Shown here in pieces: positions 15,474 to 20,339 of a stretch of 20,339 nt of DNA. The stretch spans positions 47,466 to 67,804 of the forward strand of contig DIHE01000049.1 in assembly GCA_002420005.1 (NCBI GenBank), written 5' to 3'. The notes under the pieces were generated by a model. That model saw only the letters and a list, made by a program, of their open reading frames with translations. It was not told the DNA's origin and did not search any database. Source of the DNA: Holophagales bacterium UBA5704 (lineage in GTDB: Bacteria > Acidobacteriota > Thermoanaerobaculia > Multivoradales > UBA5704). Position numbers and translations under genes: made by a program. Each line of letters begins with the position of its first letter. The first letter of the stretch is position 1.

Positions 15474-17133
15474 AGAAGGTCTTCAGGTATTCGATCAGCG
15501 CATCCTTCTCGTCCGGGGTCAGCGTGGCGGTTCCGTATTCGTGGCCCTGGTTGCCGTTGCCGAGGGCGGCGGTGTCATAGCGCCACCCTTGGGCTTCGGC
15601 CGCCGGTCCCCGGGTGACGAAGCCCACGTCGTTCCAGTCGTACACGTCGTAGCCGATCCAGAACACCTTGGGCCGGCGCTCGGCGGGCTCGAGCAGGGCC
15701 CGCAGGTTGGGCACCGAGCCGTTGTGGAGATAGGGCGCGCGCAGCCACAAGCCGTCGAGCGGGCTGTTGGCATAGCCGTCGGTCTTGCGGAAGTGGTTAA
15801 AGCGGAAGGGGTAGCTCCGCGCCTCGGGATCGTCCGGGCAGGCGCGGGAGCGGGCGAGCGGATACCCGGCATAAAGGAGGTTCTGCGCCCGCGCCAGCTC
15901 GGGGGTGTAGGCGTCGAGGCGCCGCCGGTCGGTGCCGATCCGGGCGAGCGGCTCGACGGTGCCGACCACCGCGCCGATCCCGCCCTCGCGCCGGAAGGGG
16001 GGCGTCGAGGCGCCATGGCAGCGGGCGCAGTGGGCGTTGTACAGCGGCTCCCCGCGCGCCGCCTTGGCGGCGTCGATCCGCTCGCGCGGATAGGCGGGCG
16101 GCGCGAGGGTCTCCAAAAAGCGGGCCACCCGGCGCAGGTTGCATTTGTCGAGCGTCGGCGGGATGGTGGCGGCGAAGGCGGCGGAGAGATTGCGCTCGTG
16201 CAGCGAGGTGTTGTTGCCGTCCCAGTGGAGCTGCATGCCGTCGCGGGCCTTCTGGTACCAGACCGAGGGGAGGTCCGCGTTGCCCTGTCTCTCCGCGGCG
16301 GGTGCCTTGTCCATCGGGAAGTTGAGCAGCGCCTTGGGTGGATTGAAGGTGTCCACCCGGCCCGGTCCCCAGGTGTCGACCGGGATGAACCCGAGGCGGT
16401 CGCGCAGCATCAGCAGGCGTTCCCGCATCAGGGGGACCACGAGAAGCTTGTAGATCTCTTCGTCGAGCCGGTTCAGCTCGGGCGGCAGATGCGGGCCGGC
16501 GAGCCGTCCCTGGGCGATGGCCCGCCGCCGGTCTTTCTCGAGCTGGCGGATCTTCAGCACGAAGCGGTCACCGGTGAACTTTTCGTCCACCGCGGCGGCG
16601 AAGAGGAAGCGGATCCAGGCGCCTTGGTTGTAGCGGTTGGCCGGCATGCCGAGGACGATCTCCGGCGGGCTCTCCGGCGTCGCCCGCACCGAGCCGGTGT
16701 GGCAGACGCCGCAGTTGACCCATACGCGGTCGATGCCCAGGGTGCGCCGCTGCGAGGTGCCGATGGGCAGCTGAAAGCGGGGGTCTCCGCCCGGCTCATA
16801 GAGATAGCCGAAGGAGGTATAGCCGCGGCCGGGGGTCTTGTCGGGCAGATGTTCGGAGAAGATCTCCGGCAGGGCGATCCAGATCCAATAAGGAAGGCCG
16901 AAGCCCACCTGTCCCCGGTAGCCCCGTTCGCCGCCGAGCGAGCCATACTTGAAATGGTCCTCGGGGCGCTTGTAGGAGACGGGGTGATCGAAGAAGCCCC
17001 CCGGAACGGAGTACGTCGGAGGGACGTCACCCGCCCGGAGAGGAAGGGCACCCCCCGCCACCGGCAGAGCGGCCACCAAGGCCGCTGCCCGCCACCACCT
17101 GCTTCTGTCAAGAGCCGGTCCCGATCGCGCCAT
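15472..17133 (-). CDS. RoxA-like di-haem c-type cytochrome, paralogue 1 (553 aa)
   Basis: A 553-aa exported protein and first gene of the cytochrome operon. The start MARSGPALDRSRWWRAAALV was chosen because AGAGG lies seven bases upstream and a signal peptide follows directly; the open frame continues far upstream but with no exported-protein features. Haem c motifs are CGVCH (141-145) and CARCH (369-373). Other conserved segments are GLPYWIWIALPEIFSEHLP (79-97), DTWGPGRVDTFN (253-264), LAPPAYP (343-349), RIGTDRRRLDAY (398-409), LDGLWLRAPYLHNGSVPNLR (459-478), EPAERRPKVFWIGYDVYDW (482-500), GNGNQGHEYGT (525-535) and EKDALIEYLKTF at the end. Most of these recur in paralogue 2. RoxA-type enzymes are secreted di-haem dioxygenases; MauG/CCP-type peroxidases are the other main possibility. 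Substrate unknown. Confidence 0.9.
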   Translation of the reverse strand: MARSGPALDRSRWWRAAALVAALPVAGGALPLRAGDVPPTYSVPGGFFDHPVSYKRPEDHFKYGSLGGERGYRGQVGFGLPYWIWIALPEIFSEHLPDKTPGRGYTSFGYLYEPGGDPRFQLPIGTSQRRTLGIDRVWVNCGVCHTGSVRATPESPPEIVLGMPANRYNQGAWIRFLFAAAVDEKFTGDRFVLKIRQLEKDRRRAIAQGRLAGPHLPPELNRLDEEIYKLLVVPLMRERLLMLRDRLGFIPVDTWGPGRVDTFNPPKALLNFPMDKAPAAERQGNADLPSVWYQKARDGMQLHWDGNNTSLHERNLSAAFAATIPPTLDKCNLRRVARFLETLAPPAYPRERIDAAKAARGEPLYNAHCARCHGASTPPFRREGGIGAVVGTVEPLARIGTDRRRLDAYTPELARAQNLLYAGYPLARSRACPDDPEARSYPFRFNHFRKTDGYANSPLDGLWLRAPYLHNGSVPNLRALLEPAERRPKVFWIGYDVYDWNDVGFVTRGPAAEAQGWRYDTAALGNGNQGHEYGTATLTPDEKDALIEYLKTF

Positions 17134-17263
17134 GAAACAACCTCTCGTCCTCCTGTCCAGGAGGCAGTGCTTGAGGAGTTGAAGGCTACGCATGATGATT
17201 TCAGCTGTCTTGCACCTCAACATCAAGTGAGTGCTGAGATGTTGGGCGCGGCGGGAGGGGGGA
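17134..17263. promoter_or_regulatory. Divergent control region of the cytochrome operon
   Basis: This 130-base gap separates the cytochrome operon (minus) from the membrane-anchored lectin-like gene (plus). It looks less GC-rich than the flanking genes. Read on the minus strand, TTGATG followed 17 bases later by TGAAAT is a passable sigma70-like -35/-10 pair, running from about 17225 to 17197. A CCTCCTG/CAGGAGG inverted repeat lies between it and the start codon. No operator for a known regulator is recognised. Confidence 0.35.
17149..17164 (-). promoter_or_regulatory. Leader hairpin upstream of cytochrome operon
   Basis: CCTCCTG-TC-CAGGAGG (plus strand) is a perfect 7-bp inverted repeat with a 2-base loop, 15 bases upstream of the ATG at 17133. 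In the mRNA one arm is an AGGAGG sequence that would itself act as a ribosome-binding site if better spaced. It may be a small structured leader controlling translation, or a dyad operator. Two bases are too few for a stable RNA loop, so pairing would fray. Confidence 0.35.
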
Positions 17264-18424
17264 GTGTTACAGGGAGGGTGCTCGCGCCCATCCCCCTCCC
17301 GGGATATCCTTCCCTCCGTGCTGCCGTCCTCCCCATCCCCCTCCTCCATCCGCCGACGCTGGGAGACCGCCTTGACGCTGGTGGCCCTGGTCGTCTTCGG
17401 CCTGGGGGTGGCGGCCCGGGCGGTGCCTTTGATTGAGGCGCGGTTCTTGGCAACGAAGTCGGCGCGGTGGATCTGGGAGGGCCGGGACCGGCGGGACGTC
17501 TCTCCGACGGCGTTTCTCGCGGTGCGCGATTTTGCGGTGGAGACGGTGCCGGCGCGGGCGCGGGTGCTGGTCACGGCGGATGAGGAGTATGTGCTCTTCC
17601 TGAATGGTCAACGGGTCGCCGCCGGCTCGTGGGAGCGGGGGACGAAGCTCGACGTGGTCGAGGTCGGGGCTCTGCTCCAGCCGGGGCACAACCGCCTGGT
17701 CGCCGAGCTGCGCAGCGGACGCGGGGCCGGCGGGTTTCTGCTCCGCCTGGAGGATGGGGACGGCCGGCTTCTCGCGGAGACCGGCGAGGACTGGCGCATC
17801 TTCCGCATCGGCCATCCCGGAATCGTCCGCGGCTGGTTGCCGTTGGCGCGGGCGCTCTACGATCCCCCGGAGATCCCCACCGGCGAGCCCGCGGTGTCGT
17901 GGGGCTCGCCGCCCACCGGTATCTGGGGCCGGCCCGTGGCGGGCGCGCCGGTGCCCGTCTGGTCCGCCCTGCAGGCCGGTCCTCCGCTCCCGGCGGCGCC
18001 TCCCGAAGGGCTGGTGAAGAAGCCGCCGCAGGTCCTGTTCGACTGGGGCGAGAGCGTCGCGGGCTATCTGACGATCGCGGCGCTGCCGAAGAAGGAGCTG
18101 CAGGTGGGGCTCCTCTTCACCGGTGACACGCCGCCCGATCCGCAGCAGGACCGCCCGTCGGGCATGGTGCTGCTGCTGCCGCGCCAACAGGAGTGGCAGG
18201 CGGCGCGGCCGGGACGGTTCCGCTATGCGCTCGTGGTGGGGATCGCCAGCCCCACCCGGGCGAGCGCCCAGCCGGTGGACGCGGCGGTTCTGCCGCGCCT
18301 GTGGCCGGCCGTGCACCCCCCGGAGGGCGTGTTCGGCATCGCTCCGCCGCCGCTACGAACGCCGGTGGAGGACGTAGTCTGGGGCAAATTCGAGAGCGTC
18401 CCGGGTGTCGCCGGGAGCGAATAG
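17264..18424 (+). CDS. Membrane-anchored protein with alpha-L-rhamnosidase-type sugar-binding domain
   Basis: A 386-aa protein if started at GTG 17264, which has GGGAGGGG five bases upstream. GTG 17318 (368 aa, no ribosome-binding site) and GTG 17231 are alternatives. After a basic stretch (RRRW) comes one hydrophobic helix (about residues 35-51), so the rest is predicted extracytoplasmic. SARWIWEG (about 66-73), VLVTADEEYVLFLNGQRVAAGSW (positions 101-123) and LDVVEVGALLQPGHNRLVAE match the jelly-roll, galactose-binding-like fold found near the N-terminus of bacterial alpha-L-rhamnosidases (GH78). The (alpha/alpha)6 catalytic domain is missing, so it probably binds sugars rather than cutting them. 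The gene diverges from the cytochrome operon, and its last 72 bases overlap the 3' end of the polyprenyl synthase gene in antisense. Confidence 0.8.
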   Translation: MLQGGCSRPSPSRDILPSVLPSSPSPSSIRRRWETALTLVALVVFGLGVAARAVPLIEARFLATKSARWIWEGRDRRDVSPTAFLAVRDFAVETVPARARVLVTADEEYVLFLNGQRVAAGSWERGTKLDVVEVGALLQPGHNRLVAELRSGRGAGGFLLRLEDGDGRLLAETGEDWRIFRIGHPGIVRGWLPLARALYDPPEIPTGEPAVSWGSPPTGIWGRPVAGAPVPVWSALQAGPPLPAAPPEGLVKKPPQVLFDWGESVAGYLTIAALPKKELQVGLLFTGDTPPDPQQDRPSGMVLLLPRQQEWQAARPGRFRYALVVGIASPTRASAQPVDAAVLPRLWPAVHPPEGVFGIAPPPLRTPVEDVVWGKFESVPGVAGSE

Positions 18425-19387
18425 CCCAAGCTCGGCACGCGCCTGGGCCGCGTAGCTCTCCGCCATTTCCCGCGCCTCGTCGAGCGTCCCCTGGGCGCTC
18501 ACCAGGTCGAGGATCTGCTGCGAGGCGACGCGGCCGAAGCTGCGGTCCTCCAGCACGGTCTCGATGAGACGCTTCTCCTCGGGCCGGACGCGGGGCAGGA
18601 GCAGGATGAGGGGCAGGGTGAGCTTCCCTTCCTTGAGATCGGAGAGCACCGGCTTGCCCAGCTCGCTCTCGCGGGCGGTGAAGTCCAGCAGGTCGTCGAC
18701 GAGCTGGAAGCAGATGCCCAGGGCGCGGCCGTAGCGGGCGAGCGCCGGGCCGGCGTCGGTGCGGCGCGGCGGGATCAGCGCCGGGATCGAGCAGGCGGCG
18801 GAGAACAGGTACGCCGTCTTGCGGTCGATGATCTCGAAGTACTCGTCGACGGTGAGGTCGATCGCGCCGAGGCGCTCGAAGGCGAGCAGCTCGCCCTCGG
18901 TCATCTTGAGGGTGGCGTCGCAGAGGCGCTGGACGACCTCGATCTGGCCGTGGGAGAGCGCCATCTGCATGGCCTTGGTGTAGATCCAGTCGCCGAGCAG
19001 GACCGTGAGGTTGTTCCCCCAGAGCTGGTTGAGGGTCGCCTTCCCCCGGCGCAGGGCCGCGTGGTCGATGATGTCGTCGTGGATCAGCGTCGCCGAGTGG
19101 ATCAGCTCGACCACGGCGCCGTAGGTGATCTCTTCCTCGCCGTCATGGCCGAGGAGGCGCGCGCAGAGCAGGAGCAGCGCCGGCCGGACCCGCTTGCCGC
19201 CGCCGTCCGCGAGGTAGGCACCGGCCTTGTGGATGAACGGGACGTCCGAGTCCAGCTCGCGGCGGAGGATGACCTCGGTGGCGACCAGCTTGTCGGCCAC
19301 CAGGTCGATGAAACGGCCGGGCGTCCGCGCAGGCTCCTGCAGGGACGGCTCGACAGGGGCGAGACGGGCGAGGGATGGGTTGCGCAT
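18353..19387 (-). CDS. Long-chain all-trans polyprenyl diphosphate synthase
   Basis: A 344-aa (E)-polyprenyl diphosphate synthase. It condenses isopentenyl diphosphate units onto an allylic primer to make the quinone side chain. Motifs: GGGKRVRP at 62-69 (IPP/diphosphate binding), the first Asp-rich motif DDIID at 104-108 followed by RRG, DRKTAYLFSAAC at 188-199 with the conserved Lys-Thr, the second Asp-rich motif DDLLD at 231-235, and GKPVLSDLKEGKLTLP at 244-259. Ala99 stands five residues before the first Asp, the small residue expected for medium/long chains (hepta- to decaprenyl type). The ATG at 19387 overlaps the preceding TGA by one base. The C-terminus YVLHRRS is family-like, so the 72-bp antisense overlap with the plus gene is not a misread end. 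Exact chain length cannot be told. Confidence 0.93.
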   Translation of the reverse strand: MRNPSLARLAPVEPSLQEPARTPGRFIDLVADKLVATEVILRRELDSDVPFIHKAGAYLADGGGKRVRPALLLLCARLLGHDGEEEITYGAVVELIHSATLIHDDIIDHAALRRGKATLNQLWGNNLTVLLGDWIYTKAMQMALSHGQIEVVQRLCDATLKMTEGELLAFERLGAIDLTVDEYFEIIDRKTAYLFSAACSIPALIPPRRTDAGPALARYGRALGICFQLVDDLLDFTARESELGKPVLSDLKEGKLTLPLILLLPRVRPEEKRLIETVLEDRSFGRVASQQILDLVSAQGTLDEAREMAESYAAQARAELGLFAPGDTRDALEFAPDYVLHRRS

Positions 19388-20073
19388 CAGCCTTTCACCG
19401 GCTCGAAGGGGACCACCTGGTCCAGGCGGCCGTCCTTGAAGCGATAGACCCGGCCGGCGTCGAAGTACCACCAGGATACTTCGAGGCGTTCCGGGTACTG
19501 CACCCTGTCCACCTTGTCGGGCTTTCCCATCTCGTCGTAGACCCGGCGCTCGTCGTCGCTCCGGATGGTGGCGAGCAGCTCGCGCAGCCTGGTGACGAAC
19601 TCCACGTTCTCGGCCGGCACGACGAGCGCGGTGACCACCGGGCTGCCCCCTTTGAAGCGCGGGGTCACGTCCGTCCTCGCCAGCTCCGCCAGGGTGTCCT
19701 TGCGCGCCTTGCGCACCGGAATGCCCACCGACAGCTCGAAGTGGTTGAAGTAGCTGTCCCAGGGCCAGGTGAGCGTGTACTGGCCGGAGGCGTCGGTGGT
19801 CGCCTGCACGCGGCGGATCTCGTCGGTGGGGGTACGCCGCAGCTTGCGGGCGTTGAACTGGACGCGGGTGGTCTCGAAGGTCACGCGCAGCCCGGCGAGC
19901 GGGCGGCCCTGCGGGTCGGAGACCACGCCGGTGACCTGCACGAGCTCCCCTTGGGCGAAACGGCCCTGGCCGAAGGGGAGCGCGGCGAGCGGAGCAGCCG
20001 CCAGGAGAACCCCGAGGAGGGTCCAGGCCCAGGGCGACCGGAGGAACGAGGGGATGGAGTGTCGGGTCTTCAC
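19387..20073 (-). CDS. Exported protein with carboxypeptidase-regulatory-like domain and SmpA-like tail
   Basis: A 228-aa protein with an N-terminal hydrophobic helix (about 14-33) serving as signal or anchor. Residues about 45-120 look like a carboxypeptidase regulatory-like beta-sandwich: VQVTGVVSDPQGRPLAGLRV, then ATTDASGQYTLTWPW. The last 50 residues (YDEMGKPDKVDRVQYPE, then SWWYFDAGRVYRFKDGRLDQ) resemble the short SmpA/OmlA-type beta-lactamase-inhibitor-like fold. The role is unknown; envelope-located protein-protein contact is plausible. The GTG start overlaps the yajQ stop by four bases (GTGA) with no separate ribosome-binding site, implying translational coupling. The stop overlaps the polyprenyl synthase ATG. 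Confidence 0.82.
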   Translation of the reverse strand: MKTRHSIPSFLRSPWAWTLLGVLLAAAPLAALPFGQGRFAQGELVQVTGVVSDPQGRPLAGLRVTFETTRVQFNARKLRRTPTDEIRRVQATTDASGQYTLTWPWDSYFNHFELSVGIPVRKARKDTLAELARTDVTPRFKGGSPVVTALVVPAENVEFVTRLRELLATIRSDDERRVYDEMGKPDKVDRVQYPERLEVSWWYFDAGRVYRFKDGRLDQVVPFEPVKG

Positions 20074-20339
20074 ACCGAGCGGTAGTTCGTGAAGGTCAAT
20101 GGAATGTCGAGATCCAGGGTCTTCAGGGCGGCGATGACCGCCTGAAGGTCGTCCCGGTTCTTGCCGGAGACGCGGACGGTGTCGCCCTGGATGGCGGCCT
20201 GGACCTTGAGCTTGCGGGTCTTGATCTCGGCCACCAGCTTCTTGGCGGTCTCTTGGGGAATCCCCTGCTGCAGGGTGATCTTCTGGCGCGCCCGGCTGTG
20301 GGAGGCCATCTCGATCTTGCCGTAGCGCAAGGACTTCAG
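20070..20339 (-). CDS. yajQ: YajQ family nucleotide-binding protein, N-terminus outside window
   Basis: The C-terminal 89 residues of a YajQ/DUF520 protein (full length about 160-165 aa), open to the right edge. YGKIEMASHSRARQKITLQQ, GIPQETAKKLVAEIKTRKLK, VQAAIQGDTVRVSGKNRDDL and QAVIAALKTLDLDIPLTFTN follow one another and match the family closely, ending in NYR as usual. YajQ proteins are small cytoplasmic proteins that bind nucleotides; a Xanthomonas member binds cyclic di-GMP. Whether this one does is untested. A TTG at 20330 could be taken for a start but lies mid-domain. First visible gene of a three-gene minus operon. Confidence 0.95.
   Translation of the reverse strand: MKSLRYGKIEMASHSRARQKITLQQGIPQETAKKLVAEIKTRKLKVQAAIQGDTVRVSGKNRDDLQAVIAALKTLDLDIPLTFTNYRSV

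Noticed and set aside
13854..17133. Calling the pair rubber oxygenases
   Set aside because: Only general RoxA-like motifs are visible. Distal-pocket residues that define rubber cleavage cannot be aligned by eye.
8323..17436. Long plus-strand open frames opposite the cytochrome operon
   Set aside because: The minus-strand products have signal peptides, CxxCH motifs, ribosome-binding sites and operon spacing. The plus-strand translations have none of these.
17134..17574. N-terminal extension of the first RoxA-like cytochrome
   Set aside because: The extension is low-complexity Arg/Ser/Thr, antisense to the lectin-like gene and would hide the signal peptide at 17133.

Overview
This is a GC-rich bacterial chromosome segment with tightly packed genes, many read-through antisense frames, signal-peptide and lipoprotein exporters, Asp-box propellers, a DUF5916 barrel and long c-type cytochromes. 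The combination fits a Gram-negative environmental bacterium. An Acidobacteriota-type lineage (Thermoanaerobaculia-like) is my best guess, but nothing here is a taxonomic marker and that is inference. I see no rRNA, tRNA, CRISPR array, insertion sequence or transposase.

Layout. (1) 1-2207, minus: a secreted Asp-box/VPS10-like beta-propeller cut off by the left window edge. (2) 2294-7800, plus: five genes joined by overlaps or gaps of 6 bases or less. They encode a TPR lipoprotein, a COG3375-type GNAT acyltransferase, an N-succinylamino acid racemase / o-succinylbenzoate synthase, a DUF2784 membrane protein and a DUF5916 outer-membrane-type protein. The GNAT-racemase pair looks like two steps of a D- to L-amino-acid conversion route. 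(3) 7801-8211: a non-coding gap between convergent genes, holding fourteen contiguous 21-bp units arranged as a 42-bp GTAGGA-headed palindromic repeat. A 12-bp direct repeat flanks the whole segment. (4) 17133 down to 8212, minus: five genes with gaps of 15-46 bases. They encode two paralogous RoxA-like di-haem cytochromes (553 and 529 aa), an 819-aa cysteine-rich di-haem cytochrome, a 282-aa lipoprotein and a 751-aa di-haem cytochrome. That is eight CxxCH motifs in one exported redox operon, the most interesting system in the window. (5) 17264-18424, plus: a membrane-anchored protein with an alpha-L-rhamnosidase-type sugar-binding fold and no visible catalytic domain. Its 3' end overlaps the next gene by 72 bp on the opposite strand. 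(6) 20339 down to 18353, minus: yajQ (partial), a carboxypeptidase-regulatory/SmpA-like exported protein and a long-chain all-trans polyprenyl diphosphate synthase, all with overlapping stop/start codons.

How the parts may work together. The cytochrome operon probably builds a periplasmic or surface-exposed oxidative system. Relatives of the paralogous pair include RoxA rubber oxygenase and, more loosely, the tandem di-haem oleate-oxidising pair of Pseudomonas aeruginosa. The substrate here is unknown. The plus operon couples cytoplasmic amino-acid chemistry with envelope proteins. The polyprenyl synthase would supply the side chain of the respiratory quinone, but no direct functional link to the cytochromes can be shown from the sequence.
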